This document shows, in pieces, positions 1 to 10,783 of a stretch of DNA of 64,000 nt (positions within the stretch are counted from its first letter, which is position 1; every line of letters starts with the position of its first letter). The stretch comes from Phallus indusiatus. Its lineage: Eukaryota > Basidiomycota > Agaricomycetes > Phallales > Phallaceae. The notes beneath the pieces are model-generated. The model did not search any database. It was not told the origin of the DNA and worked only from the letters and a program-made list of their open reading frames with translations. The stretch is taken from NCBI GenBank assembly GCA_027605045.1, contig JAQFWX010000004.1:682001-746000 (forward strand). The letters are read 5' to 3'. Both the position numbers and the translations under genes were made by a program.

Positions 1-2018
1 ATGGGGGGTATTGACGAAGAGGAAACACGTTCTGATATCCAAGTCTATGTCTCAGATCGTCTCGCCCCAATATCGTCAAGCTTGGACGAGATAAGCCGAG
101 ACTGGCGCAACATACTAGCCGAACGCGCCGAGGGTCTTTTCCAATGGGCTCAGACTGTTTGCCAATTCATGAATCCCACCATCACGCGTCGACAGCTCGT
201 CAAGAAGAATTGGGAAACTTGCATGTCAAGTTCATCCATGTCATTATTCCAATTATATCGGCAAATCATATCTACGCAGTCGGAATCTAAATACCCCGAG
301 TTTATCAAGGACTTTAAAGCGGTCGTAGGGGCAATCATAACTGCGCAAAAACCCCTGTCGATATATACACTACAAAATATCTTTGATGATATCGAAGATA
401 TCGAGTCATTACTCACTCCGTTCGGTTCTTTTTTTGTTGGTCTCCATGACCTGTCGACCCCCGTCCGACCTGTTCACACCTCTTTATTCGATTTTTTCGT
501 CTCCAGAAAAAACGCAGAAGAAATTAACGAGTACTACATCGATACGTCAGACCAAAGCCGGATGACGCTCGGTTGTCTCAAGGTGATGAATCGAATGCTC
601 TGTTTCAATATGTGTCAGCTCGAGACATCACACCTGTTCAATCAGGAGGTGCCCGATTTCAATACACGTGTCAAGAAAGCCATACCGTCTCATTTGTGGT
701 ATTCATGTCGTTTTTGGACCTCCCATCTCAAATCCTCTCCTTTTAGCGAGGAACTCATTCGTGAAGTTCGGAAGTTGATGGACGACAAACTGTTGTATTA
801 TTTTGAAATGCTCAGCTTGCTAGATGAAGCTTGGTGGGGTGGTATGGCGATGTTACTAATAGCGAGTTGGTGTGAAATTAGAGTGGGTGATACTTCGCCT
901 GTCGTATATATATCAATGACTGAATCAGACGGTGATAGGACAAAGATGACACGTACGGCTTGGCTGCGGATGCAAGGGATGCATCGAGATTTGGAGATGA
1001 TTTTTGGAAGTGGAAGACGCAGAGCACGCCACACATTTATCTCTCGGCCCTTCCTTTTGCTCCTCGGGATTCATTTGTGTCCAAAAGGTATCTTGATAGA
1101 TATCCTGGACTGTTCATGTCTGAACCTGTCAGTCCTTCACGCACAATTGGTATCGGACAGACGGTTTCATCTCCCAAGATTGCCTTTTCTCCGAAAGACA
1201 CATATATCGCAACTGAATCTAGGAGAGGTGAAATTCTACTATGGAACTATATGACTGGGGAATACCTCGCTTATTTGAAAGCTGGACGCGCCAGGGATCA
1301 CCAGAATTCGGCGGCGGTCTGTGATATTGTATATTCTCTTGATGGTGAATTGCTTTATTGCTGTTTTATGGGTTGTGATATCCTAGTTTGGAATACGGGG
1401 ACAAAGGAAACGAGGATAGAGAGATATAAGGAGATGATCGACGTCGGTGCTGAGTGTTGCGGTCGTTGCACCATCTCTTCGGACGGGCGCTTTATAATCT
1501 GGGTGACCGACTCCTGTAAGCTTGAGGGAGCATTTGCACCAATTGAGCAGAAAACGGGGCCACTTGTGCTCGATCGAGAAAGTCGTCAAATTATTAAACG
1601 CTTCGGGGAAGAGTACTATTTTCGTGCAATTTCTCCTAACGGAAATTGGATTGCCCTTGATTGCGACCTGAGTGAGAGGTGCATATGGAATACTAGAAAT
1701 CAAACGCAGCATTGTGTCATACCAGGCTGGTCTCTGGGTCTGGCACTCACTGACAGCTACATCGCATTTACGGGCTACAACACAATAGAGATCTGGGATT
1801 TACGGGCAAAAACTATACTCACCGAAATCCCATACACGAGGCCCATCGGAAGCTTTTTCCTTTCCCCCGATGATCAATACCTCCTTGTTATCTCCGCTAC
1901 TAGCAGCATCTACTCGTTTTGGAGTGTGTCCAAGGGAGAATTAATCAGTGGGTTCATAGTCGATCGTTCCCATTCGGCAAACCAGAGTGGGCGGTCTGAT
2001 GAGACCGGGTCAGGGTAA
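1..2018 (+). CDS. NLR-like protein, C-terminal part: post-NACHT helical region plus WD40 repeats (5' end outside window)
   Basis: The reading frame is open from base 1, so the P-loop NACHT part lies upstream. Residues about 30-280 match the region after the NACHT core of fungal NLRs: a GLFQWAQTVC motif, then VRPVHTSLFDFF, then a helical stretch ending LYYFEMLSLL. A 56-bp intron is inferred at 883-938 (GTGGGT donor, CTGA branch, TAG acceptor). It restores frame into DARDASRFGDDF and PHIYLSALPFAP, the usual linker before WD40 blades. About 350 residues of degenerate WD40 repeats follow (for example FSPKDTYIA, ILVWNTG, IEIWDLRAK). NLRs of this kind are thought to act in non-self recognition and regulated cell death; that role is family knowledge. 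The last 19 or so residues, from VDRSHSANQ to the TAA at 2016-2018, are encoded by the arm of an inverted-repeat element, so the WD40 domain is probably truncated. Confidence 0.75.
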
Positions 2019-3297
2019 GCCCAAAGGAGAGGGGCCCTTTTGTCACACATCTAGAAGTAAAAATAAATAAACGTCGAGTGATTTCCAACGCTCGAGGCAA
2101 TAAGATAGTGATAAGATCTGACGAAAACAACAAAGAGCAAAAGGTGGGCAGGTACTATCACAATATATGAAATTATCTAACGCTGTCTTAGAGCTAGCAC
2201 AACAAAAATTAGTGCAGCTCAAAGACGACGAAATCCTGGAGCTAAATGAAACGGTCGTACAGCTCCAAGAAACCCTTCAACAAAACGCAGCTTCTGTGAA
2301 ACGCGCTTCAGAAGACACCACCTCGCCACGCAACTCACCAAAAAATCTCAAAGCAGTTAAAAGTCTACGCTCGGCTGATGCAAATCTCGATAAAAAGTGT
2401 AAAGAGCTAGAGAAGTTAGTTTCTCAAGGCTCTGGGCATATCAAAACATTAGGTGTTCTAGCAGCACAAGAGCTCTTTGACCGAAGTCTTCTAGTCATTG
2501 AGGATGTTGATGCAGAGCCTGAGACCAAGGTATATATACATTATTTGAAACGTCTAGTCATAGCTAATGATAATCCAAAGCCCTAGTCCCACTTCTCGTG
2601 CACAGTCGACTTCACCACTTCGCGGCAGCTCCCAACTTCCTCCTCCTCCTCCTTCTCCACTTCCACTTCCTCCTCCTCCTCCTCCTCCTCCTCCTCCTCC
2701 TGCTGAAAACAATTTCGAAAACCCACCCATATACAAACCCAGTATCCACACCTCAACCCGCATTGCATTATCCGAGGCCTGCAAGTCACCATTACCAGCG
2801 CCAACTGTCGTTGCTTCCCCCACATCTCATCCATCCTCCTCCCACTCAACATCAATATCTCCATATTCCATCGTTGTATCCAGCGTCTACAGGTTATTTA
2901 GCTCCTCCTTATCATCCGCCCCCGCTGTCATACCCCCTTCCGCATCCTGCATACCACAATCAACAGAGTTACCCAATGAATGTTGGAACATCAGTGCCCT
3001 CAACATCAGCGTCCTCATCTTCATTTCAATATAGATTTATTCAATACCAGCCCCCGTCCTCACACCGTTAGTTAATCATATAGTCTACTGGTTGTTTGTA
3101 TGCTACCTATGCCGCCTTCACTTATAAACCGCCGCCTACGACGGCTCTTTGTTGTTATCGTTCAGATCTTATCACTATCGACGTTTATTTATTTTTACTT
3201 CTAGATGTGTGACAAAAGGGCCCCTCTCCTTTGGGCTTACCCTGACCCGGTCTCATCAGACCGCCCACTCTGGCTTGCCGAAGGGGAACGATCGACT
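1958..3297. mobile_element. 1.34-kb inverted-repeat element (probable non-autonomous DNA transposon or inverted duplication)
   Basis: The sequence 1958-2138 reappears as its reverse complement at 3144-3297. The outer 120 bp or so differ at about two positions. The left arm carries a 28-bp insertion (near 2080-2107) that is absent from the right arm. Both arms contain the block GGTCTGATGAGACCGGGTCA followed by a GGGCCC-containing stretch. No clear target-site duplication was found at the outer borders, and weak similarity continues for some 15 bp beyond 1958, so the exact ends are uncertain. The interior carries a possible short gene (2192-3071). The left arm overlaps the 3' end of the NLR reading frame. 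Alternatives are an inverted duplication of the NLR 3' end, or two opposed LTR fragments. Confidence 0.6.
2192..3071 (+). CDS. Hypothetical coiled-coil plus proline-rich protein inside the inverted-repeat element (tentative)
   Basis: I do not recognise this protein. A plausible acceptor at 2188-2191 (branch CTAAC, then CTGTCTTAG) opens a frame that reads through 2580. It is rich in Leu, Gln, Lys and Glu (for example LKDDEILELNETVVQLQETL) and likely forms a coiled coil. After about 2530 the frame becomes uncertain. One frame reads SPTSRAQSTSPLRGSS and then a run of prolines over the CCT microsatellite at about 2640-2700. Another frame beyond the microsatellite, ending TAG at 3069-3071, reads a Pro/Tyr/Gln-rich tail such as LAPPYHPPPLSYPLP. 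Joining the two needs an intron or a frameshift in the microsatellite. It may be a captured host gene piece, and it could be non-functional. Confidence 0.3.
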
Positions 3298-3704
3298 CAA
3301 ACCCGCTCACGATGTTCACACCACGGTAGTACGGCACTCAGACAGAGTATTTGACTTTCATACCAGCCCGAAAATGAATCCAGCCTCACACCCAATCGGC
3401 CTCGCGAGCCCAAAAATAAAAATCCGGCTAGGGTAGGATGGGCCTCCGGAGCCCAAGAAACCCTCCGGCCTCAGCCCAATTTGCCACCCATACCAGCCCG
3501 AAATGGTATTCGGCCTCTATTAGTATTATGAGGGGTCCTCCCTTAGTTCCTATTTCTTACCGTATTGGCAACTCAAAATGCCTCCAGGTTAATTTTTTAT
3601 GGGCAGTTCTGGTAAAAATCTTTCCCGCTATTATATTTGGCTTCAGTCAAACATTCGTAAGCAAAATTTAGCAACCAAAAGCTCCCAAATAACAGTCTAA
3701 TTGA
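3298..3704. other. Intergenic, GGCCT/AGCCC-rich sequence with a short direct repeat
   Basis: No gene is visible. The stretch 3298-3530 is rich in AGCCC and GGCCT words. It contains the 14-base word ATACCAGCCCGAAA twice, near 3360 and 3489, each followed by similar but diverged sequence. It could be decayed transposon or LTR sequence adjoining the inverted-repeat element. Confidence 0.4.
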
Positions 3705-4700
3705 TTGGACAATTCTCTTCCCCAAGTCATCGATCGCCTCGAAGCATCCGAATACGTACTGTATCCGGGGTTACTCCCCAGTGCAAAAGAACAATTCGAA
3801 GACCCAAACTCATCAGTCCGACCGTTGTTCATCGAAGACGCCATGAAGTGGTTCAGACGCTACCTTTTCAGTCAGCCGGTAACCTGGGAGAATATCCGAG
3901 TATCACATACTTTGGGGACCATGCGTTCAGTGATTGAGTTTCCCAACTTGGTTAAGAAAAGAAGCGTTGCGTGTACGTTTAGTTGGATTGAATCTGTTCT
4001 AATAAGAGATTGGCAAGTCTGGCTGCGGTTTCACGAGCGTCCAATCTCCGCCTCATGGTCCCATATTGCGGAGCATGCATACCCTGCTGCCGTTGTTGTT
4101 GTTGTGCATTTCAAAATGCAACCCGGGAGAAAGAAGAGGGCATCATCGACGCAGCCAATGGATGATAGTTGCACGCGTTTACCCCTGATTGATGCGGATA
4201 TGTAACACTGACTTCTCTATCAGGAACTCCGGGTCTTCGACGAATTCTGAAAAATGTTGGACCAAAGTCTCAATCACAAGCTTTGCCCCGAGTCGCACGC
4301 CGTTTGCTCCCTTGATCATCGTCACCTACGAAAGTATATCTGTAATGCTATGTTTTAGATAGCAAGCTCAAGTCCTTGGTGAAGGGAAGGCTTCAAAGTG
4401 GTTCGCAGACTCCGAGCTAGGTACTGGTCAAACAGTTACACTGCTAAGCGAAGTGCCCGTCACCGAAGCTGCGCCCTGGTCGCACAGCTGGCAACCAAGG
4501 AGTCGCTCCTATCCTTGCAAATATCCTGCTCGTAGCTGGCGGTGCATACACCCGCTTCGTCAATAGGAATCAAGGAGGAAGAGGTGGCAACTACCGTATT
4601 ATGCACTCCTTCTGCCACGGCTCACTGTTTTCCCTGCGCGAGACTCTTGTGAGTGTTACGTTTTTCAATGACGGCACTGTTTTTCATTCGATGATAACTC
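3705..4700 (+). pseudogene. Unidentified gene remnant
   Basis: The frame 3705-4205 stays open for 166 codons with plausible protein character (IDRLEASEYVLYPG, WLRFHERPISASWSHIAEHA). Coding-like segments continue downstream only in shifted frames: GTPGLRRILKNVGPKSQSQ near 4228 and NQGVAPILANILLVAGGAYT near 4495. Splicing may explain part of this, but stops and frame changes accumulate quickly after 4200 and I could not build one continuous protein. I do not recognise the family. A decayed single-copy gene is the best reading; a chance open frame is possible. Confidence 0.3.
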
Positions 4701-5940
4701 ATAACTGAAGGCTTATGATTGTTTCCCTGAAGCGATACTACCTCACCTACCGACACCTGTTGATGCTGCCCCTCTCGCCCTTAATTCTGATTCACATGTC
4801 ACCTTTTGTTGTCTCTATGTCTTCTCGAGAAATTCACTAGTTCGGATGTCCCTCGGTAAATGGTTATGATCCTGGACGCGATTCGAACAGGAATAAAACA
4901 TTTTGACACTGTTGCTATTGCTATATCGAGATCTATCAATGAGATGCTACGGCACGACATGTAAGACTCCTACTTCCTCGATGATATCGGATGGGTTACC
5001 GGAGGCAGTGGAACAAGTGTGATCAGTCACTAGTGTCACTTTTCACTGAGATCAACAAAAACAGGTCGAGTTCCTCGCCTCTTCCAGCCTGTCATTTTGG
5101 TATCTCCTAATAATCCTTTACCCAAAGAGAAGGTTCTCCAGGATCGCCCTGGAGTGCCAAAATTCTTGTTTTACTGATTCGGAAAACGCCATCCATCCTC
5201 TTTGTTACGTGTATTAGTGCCAACCAGACTGCTAGTCCATCCATCAGCTTTCTCTATTGACTCGGCTTGCCCTAATTGAAGTCCTGACCGCGTGGGACGT
5301 CAATGTTGAACGTCATCTTATACTTCGACGAGTCGGTTAAAACTTAATGAACGGTAGCGACCTAATGATCTCACTTATATACGATCTGTGCAATGGCGCG
5401 TAAAATTCTGCTATGTATGAGAACTAATACTGATCCCGGAATAACCGGATCCATCTCAGGAAGAACATAACCAACAACCAGACAAGTTCAAGACACGTGA
5501 GATTGCTCACGTGAATTCTAACCGTCAGACCATGGTCTGATCAGGCCAGGATGAGCTTACTAGGGCTTCATACAAGACTCGAATGAGTGTCAGAAACTTT
5601 TGTTAAAATCGATAGTTACACTGACATACTATAACAGGAGGTAAATCTCTCAAGGGAATTTTAAGATAGATTTAGCTTATTGTTGTTTCATTATTTAATT
5701 GCCTTCAGAAGTATTGGTTTTATCAATAATTTGGCTATTCACCTTTTGACAGATCTTGACAGCTGGAGCTTGGATGGACACATGCTAGTTGTTCTAGTAC
5801 ATTTCCAAGTCTTTCTTCGGATTCTTTTGAGCCAATTTACAAAGCGCTTTAGTATTTTTCAACGCATAAGATTTTCGCTTCCCCATCCAAATATTTATAG
5901 TTTAGATTTCGTCGGAGGGTACTCAAGTGCTTGTATGAGA
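4701..5940. other. Intergenic, nothing recognised
   Basis: No credible coding region, RNA gene or repeat pair was seen here. The plus-strand open frame near 5680-5946 has no domain features and looks like chance. Confidence 0.4.
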
Positions 5941-5948
5941 ATATAAAT
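5941..5948 (+). promoter_or_regulatory. TATA box of the small secreted protein gene
   Basis: TATAAATA lies about 55 bp upstream of the ATG at 6001, the usual spacing for a strongly expressed fungal gene. Confidence 0.55.
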
Positions 5949-6000
5949 ACCAGAAGCAAAGGTCGCCAGCTCGTCAGAGTTTTGACAATAATCCCTTAAC

Positions 6001-6650
6001 ATGAAATTGGCCAGTCAGTTCATACTCTTTGATTTTGATTTTCCATCCTTGTTCATGCTTTCAAACGACTAGATTCTTTGTTCACTCTGGTGTCCTCATC
6101 CATCGCGCTCGTTGCAGCATTGGATTTTTCCGGTGCCCAGTGGATTTGGACCAATGAGTTACCGAGCCCTGGAGGACCCGTTCCCCCAGGCGCAAGAGCC
6201 TTTCGTCGATTCATTCCAACTCCACAAGGACTGACACCTGTGTCGGCAAATATCTTGATCACAACTGATGATGAATTCACTTTATTCGTCAACGGGAATG
6301 AAGTGGGGGCGGGTTTCAACTTCACCACTGCGCAGGCTTTTTGCGTTAACTTATTTTCCCCGTGTGGGACACTTATAGCGGTAACGGGGGTCAATGCTGG
6401 TGGTTCCACTCCTAATCCCGCTGGGGTATTAGCAGCGATCCAGATAACGTTTAATAATGGTAGCACGCAGACCGTCCTCAGCGATGCTGGTTGGAAGGCT
6501 CTTAATAGTACTACCATTCCCAACAACTATAATTCATCTTCTTTCGATGATGCTTTTTGGCCCAATGCTGTTACAGAGGGATTTAACGGCAGTCCTCCTT
6601 GGGGCATTATTAATCTGCCTTCGAATACCTCTTGTGGGCGCGCTAGTTAG
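6001..6650 (+). CDS. Small secreted protein with rhamnosidase-N-terminal-like (galactose-binding-like) fold, 196 aa
   Basis: Exon 1 (6001-6013) joins exon 2 (6073-6650) across a 59-bp intron (GTCAGT donor, ACTAG acceptor). Splicing creates a clean signal peptide, MKLANSLFTLVSSSIALVAA, which the unspliced frame lacks. The mature part begins LDFSGAQWIWTNE and continues with an FRRFIPTP segment, ITTDDEFTLFVNGNEVG, IAVTGVNAGG, PAGVLAAIQITF and a C-terminal SPPWGIINLP. This order resembles the beta-sandwich module at the N-terminus of alpha-L-rhamnosidases, here as a stand-alone secreted domain. Several Asn-X-Ser/Thr sites suggest glycosylation. Catalytic activity is not expected from this module; binding of a glycan is an inference. 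A TATA box at 5941 supports the start. Confidence 0.75.
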
Positions 6651-7130
6651 CACTTACATACATAGTAGTTCCTATGGTATCATTTCAGTGTTGGTGTCTT
6701 CTGAAATTCCCTTATCATTTTTTGTACTTTCACCGCGTATCACACAAATAAATGTCAAATTACTTCTTATAGCAGATTCAGACTGAACTGATATGTTTCA
6801 AGTGGTCTTGTCTAAAATTATATCAGTAATGATTGATATGTATACTGGCAAATTTCAGCCGATCAGTTTTATAAGAGATATATATCCGCGATGACACGGT
6901 TTAAAATCTTTGGTTTGGATCATGAAATTGTGGTTTTCACTCTGAATTCCCGTAACTCAAGCGACTCACAGCGTCACCATATGTCATTAATTTTTTATTG
7001 ACCTACGCTAATTCAAATATATGTTAATGTCCGTATCTTTAAGGTAGCATTCATAAAGATGCACTTCAACAGGCTACCGAAAACTCTGAAACTTTTTTCT
7101 AGGAACGATGGTTCGTTCGAGTTTACCCGC
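6651..7130. other. 3' intergenic region between convergent genes
   Basis: AT-rich sequence between the convergent secreted-protein and peroxygenase genes. It presumably holds both 3' untranslated regions and polyadenylation signals. No other feature was seen. Confidence 0.5.
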
Positions 7131-8584
7131 TTACTGTCCGAACGGGAAGAGTTGGGTGCAGTTTCCGTCCGAAAAGCCTGCGTTGAAAAAGAAGCCCAGA
7201 TTTGCATTGAGATTGTCCTTTAAGATACCTGTGGGATTGGGATAAAGAGGGAGGAAAATGTTCTGAACGAAATTCGTATATAGTCCGCATCCATCGCTGA
7301 GGTTCGGCGAGTTAGGGTCAACAGTGAAAGAGTTGACGGCCGTTCCATTGTTTTTTCCCGGTTGAGTAGGATGCGCAGCGAAAATTGCGCTGACTGCATT
7401 GTTGACCAAATCAGGGGTTTGCGATGCATCATTACGATGGAAGTCGTCCGGGAAATGGTGGTCCCGGAAGAAGCTCAGTGCATCGTCTATAGGGAGGATA
7501 CCATCGGCTTTACGACCATCGACGAAGAAGACGAGTGCGAATGCAGATTCGCCATAAGCAGTGCTGAAACGTGGGGAAAGGAGCGAGAACGTAGGGTTAG
7601 TCGCGATACTCTCTTGAATACGCGCGAATCGCAATTCGGCGGCAACTGTCAAGTTGTAATTTCCACCGCCGAACGTGTTACTGAAGTTGACGAACTGTTA
7701 AAGGATATTATTAGTTAGAAAAGGCGGTGATCGTGCTGGTATTCTTCACTTGAGCCGGTGCTTACCTGTGAGAAAAGACCGGGATTAAAGTCGTGATTAT
7801 CACCAAAGAAGAAGTCCACTATTAATATAACATCGCAATCAGGAAAGATAGATGGCTGGAATAAACTTAAGAACGGGACGTACGGCGGGTCATACTGGCA
7901 TCGCCTATACAGATGTAATGTAATACGCATTTCGGTGTGAGAAAATGAATGCAGGAATAAAGGGAGACATTACCTTCGAAAACTGCATGCGTGTCTAATC
8001 CTCCAACAATTGCCGGGGTTGGGGGATTAGGACCGGTTGAGTTTGTTTTGCTCCCGATGCTCATCAGATTGGTTAAGGGATTGCCGTCAACAAGCATGGT
8101 AGCGAACGCAAGAACGCTCGCCGTTCCGAAGTCCATACCAAAGCCTTTGAAATGCGTGAGACCGTGAGTCGCGTATACAATGAAAATAGCTAACCTTCTT
8201 GAGCAGCCGTTATAATTTGACCTGGAGTTGCAATCCCATTGCGGGGGAGGTACTACATATACGCACATAGAGTTGAATCAAACCCGCAAAATACAAAAAG
8301 TACCAAGTACTTACACCATGAGAAGCCAATGTATTCAATCCAGGGCAAGGACCGCGGATGTCCCCTGGACGAAGAGGCATGAAGGGATGAGCTGGGTCGT
8401 TGACCAATTTAACAGAGGTATCATTGATTGGAAGGGGAGGCTGAGGAGCTGGAACAACATTCAACCTCGGAATGAGAGCCTGGAGCTCTCTCTCCGTCAG
8501 ACCCGCAAGGGACTGGTACTGAGGGATTCCTACAGCTCGAGTGACAAGAGCTATAAGAGGTATCAGAAAAGATAATTTTGTCAT
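7131..8584 (-). CDS. UPO: Unspecific peroxygenase (secreted heme-thiolate peroxidase, long type)
   Basis: Six exons (8584-8315, 8252-8195, 8144-7974, 7904-7884, 7818-7766, 7694-7131) sum to 1137 nt, a closed frame of 378 residues. The signal peptide is MTKLSFLIPLIALVTRAVG. The GPCPGLNTLASHG segment provides the proximal heme-thiolate Cys (PCP motif). EGDASMTR gives the EGD motif and is followed by FFGDNHDFNP. SPRFSTAYGES supplies the Arg-Glu pair that marks long-type enzymes. Cys in DGCGLY and in DGNCTQ near the C-terminus fit the family disulfide. The family uses H2O2 to oxygenate aromatics and alkanes outside the cell. There are many N-glycosylation sites. The start at 8584 is chosen because it begins the signal peptide; the upstream in-frame codon is TTG. 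Confidence 0.92.
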
Positions 8585-8677
8585 GAGAAAGATTATACGA
8601 GTCAACTAGAGAAGATAAGACTGTGTTGAATCTGTATGGGTGTTCAAGTTGTCCTTTGAGAAGCCTTTTGGCCCCAC

Positions 8678-8683
8678 TTTTAT
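8678..8683 (-). promoter_or_regulatory. TATA box of the peroxygenase gene
   Basis: On the minus strand, CTATAAAAGTGG lies about 95 bp upstream of the ATG at 8584. The position and the GC-rich flank fit a core promoter. Confidence 0.5.
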
Positions 8684-8699
8684 AGTGTTCGGGAACTCA

Positions 8700-9916
8700 A
8701 GAGGGTAGAAAAAGTAGCCAGTGGGGTGGTGTATCGCATATGCTCCGGAGTCTGCTTTCTACAAATCCAATCAAATAACGTCTGCCGTTGATAGAGTCGC
8801 CGTTGATATTGGTATTGAGGCCCGCAGTTGTGAGGTCCATAAACAGACAGTGCAAATGCTTCAAACAGAATGTCGCAAAATTCTGCCATATTCCAGAGCT
8901 TGAAAGAGACGTAGTATGACATGCTGCATGCTACCAGTAAAAAACTACTCATCGAACACACTAACCCACCACGCCGGGCCAAAGACAAGTAATACGCGTT
9001 CTGGCAGCCGACAGTTTTCCTGTCAGCTTGTCAAGGAAGCCTCGAAATAGCCGATGACCCGTTCAGTACGCTGATTCCGGTGTCAATACGCGGTGAAGCG
9101 TGTGAGCCATCGCGTGTACGGATTGGCTGATAGGCAGCCGGTTTTGTTTTGAAGGACCCGAGACAATACAAAGGTTTTAGTCACTTTTTCCCGTGCGGAT
9201 TAATCCAGAACACGACAGTAAACTGAACGAGTGAGATTTTGATGTCTAATGCCAGCTGAAGCCTCGGACAACTTCTCTTGAAAGTACCATAATTCTCTTC
9301 ACAAAGACATGCTACTGCTGAGTGAATCTGACCACTAGAAACCTAAATGATCAGAATGATGTCATGCTCTACAGCTTCAATAGATTTCAAACTGTGTTAC
9401 GTTTCTTATTTGAAATGTACCCGAGGGAAAATATTGAAGACCCGATTTCCCTGCCCAAAGTTTGAAGCCGATTTCCCCATTTTGACCGAGTCATATTCGT
9501 GTTGATCATATCCGCAAGAAGTGTATAGCAATCAGGGCAAAATTATCAATGATAGAAAAAGGCGTTTTGAGTGCATGCACATTTGATTGGCTTTTAGGAT
9601 GTGGTCATGACAGCTGTACTAGATGATGAGCTGCGTGCAAAGCTGCGCGGTTGCGCAGGGTGTATGCGACGATTAGTCGGGATTCGACATAAATTACTGA
9701 TAGTACCTAACGTACTTGGACAGTGCATAGACGTGCGAAATTCTGCGAAGATGCCGGGAGTCGAGATCTCGTCAATTTGAGAGGCAGTTGAACTTTCAAA
9801 TCATTTCGAGTTTTAGACGCCAAAGAAGTTTAACAGGCCGTACAACCACGTCAGTGCTTCTCATTCCAGTGTCTGGGTCTAAACTCACAATTGGCGGAAA
9901 AGTGCGATAAGATGTA
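8700..9916. other. Intergenic, nothing recognised
   Basis: Upstream region of the peroxygenase followed by about 1 kb without a supported gene, RNA or repeat. Confidence 0.4.
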
Positions 9917-10783
9917 TTACAGCCGTTTGCAGACTAGTTTGCACTCCGACAAGTCGCGCGTCGGATGCTCAAAAAATAGGGTCGAAAGACCGGGTTTTCC
10001 TGGCTGAACTGCTGATTGTAAATTAGGAGTATATTAGTAGAAAATGTTTCTAAGATGTATTTCGATTTTTTGAATACAAAAAATTATGATATTTGAGTGA
10101 TCTGAAAAAAACCGGGTTCTCTGACTTTATGAGCTTTTTGGGACTGAAGGTACTAGGTGGGAAAATTGAGCCTTTGCTTCCGAGTTCCTTGTGGCTCAGC
10201 GGTTAAACTGCTGCTTCGCTCAATTATTGTTTGGTTGTGGGTTCGATTCTGAGTGCTCCAAATTTTTGGTTCTCAATACGCCAGTATCTCAAGAAATAAA
10301 ATTAGAGTTCTTTAAAATTATGTTTTCTAATTTCAATAACACTTGATATTTTGCATGAAATGATGCAGCCTGACATATATAATTTTTGAAAAAAAAAATT
10401 GTTTGTCAACTCTGGATTGTTAAAGTTTCAAAAAAAACTACCAGTACTCAGAGTCGAACCCACGACCAAATAGTAATTGAGTGAAGCGGCAATTTAACCG
10501 CTGAGCCACAAGGAACTCGGAAGCAAAGGCTCAATTTTCCCACCTAGTACCTTCAGTCCCAAAAAGCTCATAAAGTCAGAGAACCCGGTTTTTTTCAGAT
10601 CACTCAAATATCATAATTTTTTGTATTCAAAAAATCGAAATACATCTTAGAAACATTTTCTACTAATATACTCCTAATTTACAATCAGCAGTTCAGCCAG
10701 GAAAACCCGGTCTTTCGACCCTATTTTTTGAGCATCCGACGCGCGACTTGTCGGAGTGCAAACTAGTCTGCAAACGGCTGTAA
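9917..10783. mobile_element. 867-bp foldback element: near-perfect palindrome with 338-bp arms
   Basis: The arms 9917-10254 and 10446-10783 are reverse complements. The outer 290 bp or so appear identical by eye, while the inner 55 bp carry several differences. A roughly 190-bp AT-rich loop separates them. The ends are TTACAGCCGTTTGCAG and its complement. Read as TA-CAG...CTG-TA, the borders would fit a TA target duplication as in Tc1/mariner-type elements, but the TA is inside the inverted repeat so this is not proven. Each arm carries a tRNA-like segment (see separate entry). There is no coding capacity, so it is a MITE or foldback element. Confidence 0.75.
10188..10260 (+). repeat. tRNA-like (SINE-type) segment in the left arm; an inverted counterpart lies at about 10446-10512
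   Basis: TGGCTCAGCGG matches a Pol III A box (TGGCNNAGTGG). GGTTCGATTC, 40 bp or so downstream, matches a B box. The T-stem and acceptor stem do not pair properly, so this is not a functional tRNA. It looks tRNA-derived, as in SINEs. The other arm holds the same segment in opposite orientation with about ten differences. Confidence 0.5.

Noticed and set aside
2554..2864. Minus-strand poly-Gly/poly-Glu reading frames
   Set aside because: They are only the complement of the CCT microsatellite at 2640-2700.
3204..3530. Solo LTR beginning TGTGACAAAAGGGCCC
   Set aside because: No matching CA-3' end or target duplication could be found, and the same sequence is part of the inverted repeat.
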